Below are positions 42,259 through 50,197 of a stretch of DNA of 64,000 nucleotides, one piece after another (the stretch's first letter is position 1; every line of letters begins with the position of its first letter). The notes below the pieces were generated by a model. It ran no database searches, was not told where the DNA came from, and saw nothing but the letters and a program-made list of their open reading frames with translations. The DNA is from FEB-25 sp963822175 (lineage in GTDB: Bacteria; Chloroflexota; Anaerolineae; Anaerolineales; UBA4823), in contig CAWGGJ010000006.1 of NCBI GenBank assembly GCA_963822175.1, positions 310,001-374,000 of the forward strand, given 5' to 3'. The translations under genes and the position numbers were made by a program.

Positions 42259-42345
42259 GCGGTTGTGCACCCTGGACGGGTGTCCGGTTCAAATTTATGG
42301 CTGCAATGGGTGGCCGAAGCAAGCGATAGCGGCCCGCCGGGGAGC
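42247..42345 (+). repeat. tRNA-Arg(TCG) 3'-half-like module, copy B
   Basis: Core CCTTCGGATCAG (42247-42258), GGCGGTTGT, then a diverged T arm. A GGCCGAAGCAAGCGATAGCGG hairpin-like insert precedes CCCGCCGGGGAGC. The insert is of the same type as in copy A. Confidence 0.65.
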
Positions 42346-42465
42346 TCGATAAAGGGATTTATATTCGTTATACCCCCACATGTAGCCATATTCGTATAAG
42401 TGACCAAACATTTTAGCGCCATTTTAGCGCCATTAATTAATTCTTAAAATGGACCGTGGGGAAAA
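42345..42465. repeat. Right-flank block of module B with tandem TTTAGCGCCA
   Basis: CCCCCACATGTAGCCATA, GTGACCAAA and two TTTAGCGCCA copies (42412-42436). Homologous to the blocks at 40257-40375 and 47455-47545. Confidence 0.6.
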
Positions 42466-42610
42466 AAGTCGAGACGATTTATTGGTAATAATCTAAGTCA
42501 CCTTGGATGTACAGACAAAACTCAGAATAATATTCCGTTTCAGGTATAAAATACAGTGAGATTGCAGTATATAAAGATGCCGTATAATTAATAATCAGGT
42601 GCTTGAAAAT

Positions 42611-42970
42611 ATGACTTCAAGGTTAGTTTTTAATTTGCCTCAATTTGATACTGGTCAATACGAAGGTTGTGAATTTATTATGAAGAATGCAAATGCCACG
42701 CTAACTATTCACATCGCCGAGGTTTCTGACGTTGTTATCAATTTTACACGTGTTCGCTGGCATCAATTCACGGCTCTTTATAATTGCGAATCGGACATGA
42801 TTCGGGACTCATATTTCAAATTGGTAGAGGTGTCACCCTCTCGGGACCTGGACGCTTATATAAAAAACGATCAAGCTTCAGTAAAAGCCTACAAAAGCTT
42901 GCATCACTACCGAATATTTCTAGACGAAACAGGGTGTCATGAAGTTTTTGCCGAAGCTATCAGCACCTAA
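42611..42970 (+). CDS. Hypothetical integron-cassette protein
   Basis: A protein of about 119 residues with beta-rich sequence (SRLVFNLPQFDTGQYEGCEFIMKNANATLTIHIAEVSDVVINFTRVRWHQF) and a helical end. I recognise no family. The layout resembles small immunity-type or DUF cassette proteins, but that is only an impression. Its stop codon sits in the R'' box ACCTAAC of attC site 2. A GTG at 42599 is an alternative start. Confidence 0.68.
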   Translation: MTSRLVFNLPQFDTGQYEGCEFIMKNANATLTIHIAEVSDVVINFTRVRWHQFTALYNCESDMIRDSYFKLVEVSPSRDLDAYIKNDQASVKAYKSLHHYRIFLDETGCHEVFAEAIST

Positions 42971-43027
42971 CGATTCGCTACAGCGGACAACGCAAAAGCG
43001 TGCTGCCGCTGAGCGCTAGCGTTGAGC
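42965..43027 (+). other. Integron attC site 2
   Basis: R'' ACCTAAC (42965-42971) and R' GTTGAGC (43021-43027). CGCTACAGCGG pairs with CCGCTGAGCG (43006-43015), leaving one extrahelical A. Unpaired spacers ATT and CTAG separate the R and L stems. A terminal hairpin, ACGC-AAAA-GCGT, closes the structure. Length 63. This is canonical single-strand attC architecture. Confidence 0.85.
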
Positions 43028-43217
43028 AGCCGAAACAAGCAACCGCCGTAAAATACTGCAGGCGGCATCGGCCCGCCGGGAGCGCCTATATATGGGTGAA
43101 TTCATCAAAAAACGGCAGACGGTCCCAGATATGGGCCAGTCTTTTTAAGGTGACAGACTGCCTGGCGTAATGCCAATAAATCGGTAAAGCTGGCTGCTAC
43201 CCAGCGAGGGATCAAAC

Positions 43218-43907
43218 ATGAGCAAGTTTTTCGATCCGGAGACGTCTCAGCTCTGGCAGGAATATCTGGAAGCTGAGCGTACACAACGCAGACAGATGAT
43301 AATGCTTATTCTCGACCGATTCATCGACAGGTTGTTAATGCAGCAACCGGAAGTATGGCACGCTTGGGCATTCGAAATTGCGAGGCAAACAGCTGATGAA
43401 GGCCAGGGAACGCCGGTACGGTTTCCTCTGTTTCGGCGCGTCTTGCTCCCTGTGCTTGTTCAAGGAGTCAGAGCCGGGCAACCCGGGTGTGCTAGGTGGC
43501 TTGCGCACTTCGGCCTGTTCCTACACGGCATACAGTCGCAAGGTATAAAGACAGGGTTACCAGAGGAATTGACGACCGATGTTGGCCTTCTTAGGGAGGC
43601 ACTCCACGTTGATTCAGGAGACACCATAGCGCGGCAAAAGCTGGTCGAGGAACACGCAAGATACCTGAGCTATACGCTACATGAACTACCTGCCGGTGTT
43701 CTAGATTGCGCTACGATTGCGCAATGTGATGAACTCCTCACCTTTCTTGGCGAGTTTATCATTCAAGTGGAGCTATTGGGAGAGCGAGATAAGTACGAGA
43801 AGCTGATAGAGGATTGTGCCTTTCATTTTCAGTCGTACAGGGCATATATGCTCGCGAACGCGCCCGGTGACTCGTACGAGGACTATCTGGAAAATCGACA
43901 ACCCTAA
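43218..43907 (+). CDS. Hypothetical helical protein of the duplicated unit
   Basis: A 229-residue soluble, mostly helical protein (MSKFFDPETSQLWQEYLEAE..., many Gln, Glu and Arg). No family recognised. No membrane segment or obvious catalytic motif. GAGGGATC lies ahead of the ATG. A second copy at 51117 is broken by a one-base deletion, so this is the intact member. It is the sole gene of the duplicated unit and therefore its cargo. Confidence 0.75.
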   Translation: MSKFFDPETSQLWQEYLEAERTQRRQMIMLILDRFIDRLLMQQPEVWHAWAFEIARQTADEGQGTPVRFPLFRRVLLPVLVQGVRAGQPGCARWLAHFGLFLHGIQSQGIKTGLPEELTTDVGLLREALHVDSGDTIARQKLVEEHARYLSYTLHELPAGVLDCATIAQCDELLTFLGEFIIQVELLGERDKYEKLIEDCAFHFQSYRAYMLANAPGDSYEDYLENRQP

Positions 43908-43978
43908 CACATTGAGTGGTCCTCACAACTGGGGCAGATCATGGGGGTCCGTCACGAGGTCAGAAAGGTGACAGGTTG

Positions 43979-44152
43979 TCACTCTTTCGGTCTGATACCG
44001 ATCGGGATTGGTGTCATAATATCACTCATCAGCCTGGCAGCCTTATCCTGCATGGTTGGTATATTGTGCGCATACGTAGAGAGTAGGATTGAGATTGTGT
44101 GACCAAGCATCTAAGCCACGATGCTCGGAGGAATCACATTCCTTCGGATCAG
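43979..44152 (-). pseudogene. Tyrosine integrase C-terminal fragment, module C
   Basis: 58 codons in one frame with a single internal stop. LIRRNVIPPSIVA, a stop where Glu is expected, MLGHTISILLSTYAHNIPTM and QDKAARLMSDIMTPIPIGI. The LGH box and the catalytic tyrosine region TYAH are the end of a phage-type tyrosine recombinase. The reading enters at the core CTGATCCGAAGG; beyond it the DNA is tRNA-like, not integrase. Confidence 0.85.
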
Positions 44153-44184
44153 ACGGTTGTGGGTTCGAATCCCGCCGGGGGCGC
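44141..44184 (+). repeat. tRNA-Arg(TCG) 3'-half, module C (best-preserved copy)
   Basis: Anticodon loop CTTCGGA, 3' anticodon stem TCAGA, variable loop, T arm GTGGG-TTCGAAT-CCCGC, then CGGGGGC-type acceptor strand. It has no 5' half, so it is not a functional tRNA gene. It is the sequence an integrating element carries when it recombines in the anticodon loop. Confidence 0.8.
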
Positions 44185-44850
44185 TTTTTTATGGAGGATT
44201 GGAAGTCATTGATCGCCTTATATGGTGGTTAATCGACCATTGTCCAGAACTTAAAGCACAATCAGGATACTCCCAGAAAAGGTCCTCGTGAAAACAACTG
44301 ATCTCCAGGACAATCTGGAACTGGCCATTCGCCTCTCCATCCACTTTTCGCTGGTATCCGGGGATTGCCCTATGGGGTCATCGACTCATAGGGAATAAAT
44401 TCAGATGTTGATCACCCCCCATGTTCACTTATGGTCTTCTTATCCCCACTATATAATCAGCTTTCAAATGGGCAAAGGAAAAAGAGTCGAAAACCATATC
44501 CTAGATGATTAATATGGGAAATATAACTGCCACCCATGTGGCCTAATTATGGACAAACTAACCCCTCACATAATCGCGTTTACACCGCAGATGGGTATTT
44601 TTGAGCTGAAAAACGAAAGTATAGTCCACTGAAGGAGATTATTCTTTATAATTGATATAATTACTGGTGGAAATCGTGATTAAACAATGTATCGGTGAGC
44701 AGAAATATCTCATTTGATATGCAGTTAAAACGCAGCGTATCCCTCCTTTAAAACAAGGATATACGGCGAATATGCATTATAGCAAGAGTCCGTATAATCA
44801 ATCGTTAGGCGGATAAAGTCAGCAAGGTTGTCCATTGGAAATTATAAAAG
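44185..44850. other. Non-coding stretch of the array
   Basis: No gene seen on either strand. A 7-bp hairpin CCCTATG/CATAGGG lies at 44368-44393. The end carries CCGTATAATCAATCGTTAGGC with a GTTAGGC box (44804-44810) matching an attC R' site, 41 bases before the next gene. Confidence 0.5.
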
Positions 44851-45309
44851 ATGAAACCTATTGAAATTAAGATTGTCGGTCATGTTCAAAAATCTGCACC
44901 AGAAATTTGCACGGAAATTCTTGACACTGATCGCTGGTTAGAATTTGAAGGATATTCAATTCTGCCAGGAATAAAAAGTGCTCACTTTGAAGTGAAAACT
45001 CCAGACCTTGTAGGATCAAGAATAAAAGTGCAAAACAAGGATGGCTCAACACATGTTGAAGAAATAATTGAATGGGATGTAGACAACAAAATAGCGTTCA
45101 GATTTCAAGAGTTTAATTCCCCGTTGCAAAATATTGCAACTCACTTTATTGAAACGTGGGAATTTCGCAAATCCCCTGATGGAACACAAGCATCAAGAAT
45201 AATGACCATGTATCCGAAAGGATTATTGGGCTGGCTGATATTAATTCCAATTTCTAAATTGATGAAAAAGGCGTTTGAAAAGAATTTACACCAAACGAGC
45301 AATAAATAA
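44851..45309 (+). CDS. SRPBCC (START-like) domain protein
   Basis: A 152-residue protein with the helix-grip fold typical of polyketide-cyclase/START relatives. The pattern is IEIKIVGHVQKSAPEICTEILDTDRWLEFEGY, then EEIIEWDVDNKIAFRF and a C-terminal helix. Such proteins bind hydrophobic ligands, and the ligand is unknown. A GTTAGGC box upstream suggests it entered as a cassette. Codon use is AT-richer than the chromosomal genes. Confidence 0.72.
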   Translation: MKPIEIKIVGHVQKSAPEICTEILDTDRWLEFEGYSILPGIKSAHFEVKTPDLVGSRIKVQNKDGSTHVEEIIEWDVDNKIAFRFQEFNSPLQNIATHFIETWEFRKSPDGTQASRIMTMYPKGLLGWLILIPISKLMKKAFEKNLHQTSNK

Positions 45310-45528
45310 TGCGTCAATAAGAGAATGCAAATTAGCGAGAACCCCGTTGAATCGTACTGTTACTTTATGGCAAAAAGCCTGCCTGACACCGCGTGCACTG
45401 GAAGGTAAGGATTATGGCGCGTGTTGCAAGCTTTTTTTCCTGGTTCAGCCTGCCAGGGAAGGCTGGTTCCGGGTTTTTCCTGCTCTCAGGCATTATCCCA
45501 GCCCACCCCATTGCCGGTAACGCACACC

Positions 45529-45535
45529 GTTAGGC
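45529..45535 (+). other. Orphan attC R' box
   Basis: GTTAGGC within GGTAACGCACACCGTTAGGCG, 50 bases before the next gene. It matches GTTRRRY with a small local inverted repeat (TAACG...CGTTA). No convincing R'' partner was found upstream. Confidence 0.4.
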
Positions 45536-45584
45536 GTGAGCATATGGAGACTCATATAAATCCAGCTGTTGGAGGAACTCGGTC

Positions 45585-46178
45585 ATGAGAAAAGTCATTG
45601 TGCTTGAACATATTTCCCTTGATGGTGTCATACAAGCCCCAGGCGGGCCAGACGAAGATACCAGTGGCGGCTTTTCCCATGGTGGGTGGATCGCCTCATA
45701 TGACGACGCAATTCTTGGAACCCTCCTGAGAAGGCAAATGAACCTGCCTTTCGACCTGTTGTTAGGGCGCAAAACCTTTGATATTTGGGCGCCGTATTGG
45801 CCGCATCACGGGGATGCATGGCCTGGCGTCAACACGGCGACCAAGTATATTGCCTCGAATACCATGACGTCTGGCGAATGGCAGCCATCCGTGTTTTTAA
45901 GCGGAGATATTGCAGAAAAAGTATCTAAAATCAAGCAACAGCAAGGGCCGGATTTACACGTTTGGGGAAGTGGTAATCTCCTTCAGACGCTTATCAAGCA
46001 TGATTTGGTCGATGTGTTCTGGCTGATGATATATCCACTAACATTGGGCGTTGGAAAGCGGTTGTTTAGCGATGGCACGATCCCAATGTCGTTCAAGGTG
46101 ACGGAAAGCAAAGTCACCCCAAGTGGTGTCATGGTCGTGAATTACGAGCGTGCAAGCCCATTCACAACCGGAAGTTGA
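45585..46178 (+). CDS. Dihydrofolate-reductase-family protein (RibD C-terminal-like)
   Basis: A 197-residue protein of the YwjB/YyaP type. KVIVLEHISLDGVIQAPGGPDED, LLLGRKTFDIWAPYWPH and DLHVWGSGNLLQTLIKHDLVDVFWLMIYPLTLGVGKRLF mark the reductase fold with its NADPH-binding glycine segment. The substrate is unknown. Members are frequent mobile-element and cassette cargo. GGAGG lies eight bases before the ATG. Confidence 0.85.
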   Translation: MRKVIVLEHISLDGVIQAPGGPDEDTSGGFSHGGWIASYDDAILGTLLRRQMNLPFDLLLGRKTFDIWAPYWPHHGDAWPGVNTATKYIASNTMTSGEWQPSVFLSGDIAEKVSKIKQQQGPDLHVWGSGNLLQTLIKHDLVDVFWLMIYPLTLGVGKRLFSDGTIPMSFKVTESKVTPSGVMVVNYERASPFTTGS

Positions 46179-46293
46179 TCAATATTCGCCTCGTGTTGGG
46201 GCTCTGAAGGCAAGAAAAAGGTGACACATTTCGTTCTCACAAAGGTGCATTCCGACTGTTCTTAACAGCAAGTAGGGTATTGCAAAACAAAAA

Positions 46294-46341
46294 GCCAGCC
46301 AACAAAGCGTGCAGCGTACGAGTGCGCCTGCCGCTGCAGCC
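46294..46341 (+). other. Degenerate attC-like remnant
   Basis: GCCAACAAAGCGTGCAGCG followed by CGCTGCAGCC. The 7-bp stem TGCAGCG/CGCTGCA and the AAC-GCGTG opening resemble an attC, but no R' box follows. Confidence 0.3.
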
Positions 46342-46446
46342 TTACTAAATCCTGTCATGAACTTAGCCGGATTGTGGGATTGAATTGCAACCACCGCGCT
46401 GCCTCAAGGATGTATAATGACAGGAACTAATATGATAGGAGGAGTT

Positions 46447-47118
46447 GTGGATAACCAAATTCGGGTGACGCTGGAAATCGGACCGAAGGGCAAGAAGGTG
46501 GTGGCAGTGGCACCGGACTGGCCTGGTCTTGAGCGAGGGGCATCGACCGGGGAGGCTGCGATCGAACGCCTACTCTCCTACATTCCACGATATGCAACAG
46601 TGACAAAGCTGGCAGGGATGGAGGCCGCGTTTGCGTCCATCACCGTCGTCGACGTGGTCGAGAACTATCTGGGCACAGGCTCAACCGACTTCTGGGGTAT
46701 CTCGTTCGCGTTTTCGAACATCGACCTGCAAGCCATGTCCGGTGAAGCCTTGGAACGCGAACTGGAACTGATGCGGGCTTGCTGGGTGTTTTTCGACGAA
46801 GTGCGCTTGCGCGTTTCGTCTGAGATGCAACGGGGTCCGCGCGGCGGAGGGCGAGACCGGGACCACATCGTTCGTCATACGTTTGCCGCAGAGCTGGACT
46901 GGGAGAAGAAGCTTGGCATGCTAACTTCCCCGGAAGCTATGTTGACCGACGAGGGATTAAACGCGCATCGCGATGCCTATTGCAACGCAATTCGATCATT
47001 GCATTCCCAGAGTAAAATAGCCCGCACCTGGCCTCTTCGCTACCTGATCCGACATACCGCATATCACACGCTCGATCACGCCTGGGAAATGGAAGACAAG
47101 GATCTGACAACCAAATGA
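46447..47118 (+). CDS. Hypothetical protein, possible DinB-like C-terminal domain
   Basis: A 223-residue protein. The N-terminal region (RVTLEIGPKGKKVVAVAPDWPGLERGASTGEAAIERLL) vaguely resembles HicB-like sheets. The C-terminus has RYLIRHTAYHTLDHAWEMEDKDL, with histidines spaced as in DinB/YfiT metal-binding bundles. Neither assignment is secure. AGGAGGAG lies before the GTG at 46447. An ATG at 46417 overlaps a TATAAT that is probably its promoter. Confidence 0.6.
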   Translation: MDNQIRVTLEIGPKGKKVVAVAPDWPGLERGASTGEAAIERLLSYIPRYATVTKLAGMEAAFASITVVDVVENYLGTGSTDFWGISFAFSNIDLQAMSGEALERELELMRACWVFFDEVRLRVSSEMQRGPRGGGRDRDHIVRHTFAAELDWEKKLGMLTSPEAMLTDEGLNAHRDAYCNAIRSLHSQSKIARTWPLRYLIRHTAYHTLDHAWEMEDKDLTTK

Positions 47119-47152
47119 TAGTGAGGCTAATCGCACATTAGGAATCAACATT

Positions 47153-47382
47153 TCACCCCGGTGAAATATTTGTCCTTAATTCGATTGGGATAGATGTCAC
47201 GTTTATATTCATTAATACAGCTGCCTCACTGTGCACGGTCAGGATAAAGTGAGAATAGTGCGTCTTATGATCGCAAGGGATTGATCCACCATCCGCCCAA
47301 AAACAAGGCCGCTGAAAATCGCAGCAGGTGGTCAGGTGACCCCAGCCACTATAATCGGAGGGGTTCCATACCTTCGGACCAG
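47153..47382 (-). pseudogene. Tyrosine integrase C-terminal remnant, module D
   Basis: Near the core the minus strand reads LVRRYGTPPIIVAG. After frame breaks it continues THYSHFILTVHSEAAVLMN and VTSIPIELRTN, which matches the catalytic-tyrosine region and tail of the module C integrase. Decayed but clearly homologous. Confidence 0.65.
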
Positions 47383-47411
47383 ACGGGTGTACGTTCGAAT
47401 TCGCTGAGGAA
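47371..47411 (+). repeat. tRNA-Arg(TCG) 3'-half-like module, copy D
   Basis: Core CCTTCGGACCAG, GACGGGTGT, T-arm-like ACGTTCGAATTCGC. Diverged at the acceptor end. Confidence 0.6.
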
Positions 47412-47454
47412 CATGGCAGGTGGAGGTGGCGGTGATCTCGCCGTCGCGGCTAGA

Positions 47455-47545
47455 GATGGGGGACTTCAATCGTGCAACCCCCACATATACCCATAGTTGG
47501 AAAAGTGACCAAATAGTTTAGCGCCATTTTAGCGCCATTAAGGAG
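47455..47545. repeat. Right-flank block of module D with tandem TTTAGCGCCA
   Basis: CCCCCACATATACCCATAGTTGGAAAAGTGACC and two TTTAGCGCCA copies (47517-47541), as after modules A and B. Confidence 0.6.
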
Positions 47546-47709
47546 GACCACTGAGTGTCTCTGGTGAAAGCCAGTCTGGAATATGTCTGTAATCTGTATG
47601 AAAACCCTGGCTGTAGCGCAGTGGCTATTGACCTGTCTCCTGTTGTTTGCTATAGTGATACTGAGATAAGTTATCAGGATCTTCACCCCCTTTCCGGGAA
47701 GAGGCCACA

Positions 47710-48738
47710 ATGTCTGAGCTTGTATTAGTGACAGGTGCTTATGGCTATATTGCCTCGCATTGTATCTTGCAGCTTCTCACGCAAGGTTACCGGGTGCGAG
47801 GCACGCTGCGCAAGCTCGAAACGCATGAGCCGGGCGTGCGAAGGATCGTTGCCCAGGCCGGAGCAGCGAACGACCAGCTCGAGCTAGTCCAGGCTGACCT
47901 GGAGGTTGACCAGGGCTGGCAGCAGGCCGTCCAGGGTTGCGCCTATGTGCTGCACGTGGCTTCACCGGTTGGTGTCGGAGTGTCCCGAGACCAGGTAGAC
48001 AGCCTGGTCCGCCCGGCCCGAGATGGTTCACTCCGCGTGTTGAAATCTGCCGCCGCAGCGGGGGTGCGCCGCGTTGTGTTGACTTCGTCATTGGCTGCCG
48101 TGCTGGAAGGGCACAAAGATTACCAGCGAGTTTTTACCGAAAAAGATTGGACTGAACTGGAAGGCAATCCCCGTGCCTATGCGGTCAGCAAGACGCTGGC
48201 CGAGCGCGCTGCTTGGGACTTCGTCAGCCAGCTTCAGACGAAGTCTTCCTTGGAGCTGGTGGTGATCAACCCGGCGAATGTTTTTGGACCGATCCTCGAC
48301 CCTCGCCACACAATCTCAGTGGAGTTTATCATCCGCATGATGCACCGCGCTTATCCCGGCTGTGCCCGCTTTCACTGGATGCTGGTGGATGTGCGCGATG
48401 TCGCCGCGGCCCACCTGCTTGCCATGACATCGCCAGTGGCAGCTGGGGAGCGCTTCTGCTGCCTGTCCGATTGCCTGTGGATGGATGAGATCGCCCACAT
48501 TCTAAACAGGAATTTTTCCAGCCTCGGCTACCATGTTCCCGAACGGCTCCTTCCAGACATACTGGTACGCCTCATGACCTTCTTCGATCCAAAAGTCCGC
48601 GAGCTGCTCCCATCGCTAGGCCTGAAGTGGCAAATCTCCAACCGGAAGCTCGTAGACCTACTCGGCTGGCAGCCGCGCCTGACGGAAGAAATCATTATTG
48701 ATACAGCCAAAAGCCTGATCCGGTTTGGATTGGTCTGA
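47710..48738 (+). CDS. Extended short-chain dehydrogenase (dihydroflavonol-reductase-like)
   Basis: A 342-residue NAD(P)-dependent epimerase/reductase. The Rossmann motif is VTGAYGYIASHCI (about 7-19), RGTLRK suggests NADP preference, the catalytic YAVSK is near residue 159, and NPANVFGP is in the extended-SDR position. It resembles 4-dihydromethyltrispora-dehydrogenase and dihydroflavonol reductase relatives. The substrate is unknown. It is the single cargo gene between modules D and H and is more GC-rich than its neighbours. Confidence 0.85.
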   Translation: MSELVLVTGAYGYIASHCILQLLTQGYRVRGTLRKLETHEPGVRRIVAQAGAANDQLELVQADLEVDQGWQQAVQGCAYVLHVASPVGVGVSRDQVDSLVRPARDGSLRVLKSAAAAGVRRVVLTSSLAAVLEGHKDYQRVFTEKDWTELEGNPRAYAVSKTLAERAAWDFVSQLQTKSSLELVVINPANVFGPILDPRHTISVEFIIRMMHRAYPGCARFHWMLVDVRDVAAAHLLAMTSPVAAGERFCCLSDCLWMDEIAHILNRNFSSLGYHVPERLLPDILVRLMTFFDPKVRELLPSLGLKWQISNRKLVDLLGWQPRLTEEIIIDTAKSLIRFGLV

Positions 48739-48921
48739 TTTAAGAAGCTCCAGTGCTTTCTCAAAGTTAAACAAGTATACGAAAAACCTCCTCGGAGTGA
48801 GCGGCGAAGGAATATCTGGCAGAATCCGCTGAGGGTTAATTAGCATCGTCGATGATGGCAAGGACAAGGTTATTAATGATCGCCATGTTATGGGCAGGTT
48901 TCATAGGAGACGGAATGGATG

Positions 48922-48999
48922 TTAGACTTTCGGCCTGAGATCAATAGGGATGGGAGTGTGAATTTCATCCATCAGCTGAGCAGCGTACTTTGCTGCGAA
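48922..48999 (-). pseudogene. Tyrosine integrase tail remnant, module H
   Basis: 26 intact codons: FAAKYAAQLMDEIHTPIPID and LRPKV with a stop. This is the same C-terminal tail as in module C. The rest of the integrase is unrecognisable. A weak core-like CCCTTCGGAC occurs at 49283-49292. Confidence 0.55.
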
Positions 49000-49444
49000 A
49001 CCAAGGGAGCTGCTTTTGCGAGCGGGGCGAGCTGCTGAAGCAAGGGAGGCGAAGCCGAGCGGCTTATCCTGTGTCCCTGGAATATAGTGAGCATCGCGGG
49101 CAAGGCGAGCTATGCAAGTATAGCGGATCTAATAATAGCCAGAGATTATACGATCTTGATTTCCTAGATCCTCAAAATACCCCCAGATGTAGGCTCGCGG
49201 AAAAATGTCGATCCATCCCATAAAAGGGATCAGTCTCTCCTGACCATAATTCATCTGCAATGCATTTGACCACCATTTTTTCCCTTCGGACATGGCCAGC
49301 GATGACCAGATTATATGTTCGCAAGGTGTCGCCGAAGTATTAATTTCTTTCTATGTTTCTTAATCCTGGGTTAGTTGTATTATGGATAATTATGATATAT
49401 AATGTGCAAATTAAGTACTTTACTACCCCACTCAGGAGGAAATC
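49000..49444. other. Non-coding stretch ahead of the VOC gene
   Basis: No gene seen. It contains GCGAAGCCGAGCGGC, reminiscent of the hairpin inserts in modules A and B, a ATACCCCCAGATGTAGGC fragment of the right-flank block (about 49179-49196), and the VOC promoter. Confidence 0.45.
49375..49403 (+). promoter_or_regulatory. Promoter of the VOC gene
   Basis: TTGTAT (49375-49380) and TATAAT (49398-49403) with a 17-base spacer, about 40 bases before the start codon. Confidence 0.65.
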
Positions 49445-49861
49445 ATGCAAACCAAGCTCAATCCATATATCAACTTTAAAGACACAACCCGGCAGGCGAT
49501 GGAGTTCTACAAATCCATCTTCGGCGGCGAGCTGCGCCTGTCCACTTTCAAGGAATTTAATGCTTCGGAAGACCCCAGCGAAGACAACAAGATCATGCAT
49601 GCCGAGCTGAACACCGGCAACGGCATCGATTTCATGGCCGCCGATACCCCGAACAGAATGGAATACCATCCCGGTACAAACTTCAACATGTCGCTAAGCG
49701 GGGACGATGAAGCGCAGCTCACAGGTTACTTTCGCAAGCTCTCAGCAGGAGGGCAGGTCACCCAGCCTCTTGAAAAAGCTCCCTGGGGTGACTCGTTTGG
49801 GATGTGCACTGACAAGTTTGGTATTAACTGGTTTGTGAACATCATCGCCAAAAAGGAATAA
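49445..49861 (+). CDS. VOC (glyoxalase/PhnB-like) family protein
   Basis: A 138-residue vicinal-oxygen-chelate fold protein of the PhnB type. LNPYINFKDTTRQAMEFYKSIFGGEL, the HAELNTGNGIDFMAAD strand and KAPWGDSFGMCTDKFGINWFVN are diagnostic. The activity is unknown; PhnB-like proteins often lack the glyoxalase metal set. AGGAGG sits before the ATG and its own promoter upstream. Confidence 0.88.
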   Translation: MQTKLNPYINFKDTTRQAMEFYKSIFGGELRLSTFKEFNASEDPSEDNKIMHAELNTGNGIDFMAADTPNRMEYHPGTNFNMSLSGDDEAQLTGYFRKLSAGGQVTQPLEKAPWGDSFGMCTDKFGINWFVNIIAKKE

Positions 49862-49910
49862 TGGTTCCTGCACTGCTAAAATAACGCTGATAAAAATATA
49901 TTTTTCGCGG

Positions 49911-50131
49911 TCAACACAGGGGACCTGAGATCGAGCGGGAAATAATACCATCCATAAGCTGTGCTGCCTCAGCCCAATCGCATTATTTCGTAGATTGGGT
50001 TGAGCGTTTATTGCGCCTGCCCCGAGGATTTTTCGAGGGGAAACCCAACATCAAGCGGGTCAACAGATCGCCAGGGAGTGACCCGGCATCCCACATACGA
50101 TAATCGATGGGATCACACTCCTTCGGAACAG
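49911..50131 (-). pseudogene. Tyrosine integrase C-terminal remnant, module E
   Basis: LFRRSVIPSIIVCGMPGHSLAI near the core, then after frame breaks EAAQLMDGIISRSISG. A 12-bp inverted repeat (49968-49979 and 49993-50004, one mismatch) lies inside the remnant. Confidence 0.6.
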
Positions 50132-50164
50132 GCGGTTATAGGTTCGAATCTTGCTAAAGGCGCT
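50120..50164 (+). repeat. tRNA-Arg(TCG) 3'-half-like module, copy E
   Basis: Core CCTTCGGAACAG, GCGGTTATAGGTTCGAATCT and a diverged acceptor end AAAGGCGC. Confidence 0.6.
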
Positions 50165-50197
50165 TAGCTTTTCATGTATAATGAGGTAAGGTTATCC

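Larger units (their letters stand above)
43082..44160 (+). repeat. 1.08-kb duplicated unit, copy 1
   Basis: Starts with TATATGGGTGAATTC right after a GGCCCGCCGGGAGCGC tRNA-like end (43069-43084). It contains the gene at 43218 and the integrase remnant of module C, and ends in the tRNA-like core. Nearly identical by eye to 50981-52057, with the boundaries at tRNA-like ends on both sides. Confidence 0.85.

Noticed and set aside
43898..43990. An attC site after the gene at 43218 (CCCTAAC at its stop)
   Set aside because: The first base does not fit RYYYAAC and no L stem or R' box follows.
44141..44184. A functional tRNA-Arg gene
   Set aside because: Only the 3' half from the anticodon loop is present. 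The upstream sequence encodes integrase on the other strand and cannot form the D arm or the 5' acceptor strand.
49283..49330. An eighth tRNA-like module (H) at CCCTTCGGACATGG...TATGTTCGCAAGG
   Set aside because: The match to the core and T arm is too weak to call, although a clear integrase tail (48922-48999) lies to its left.
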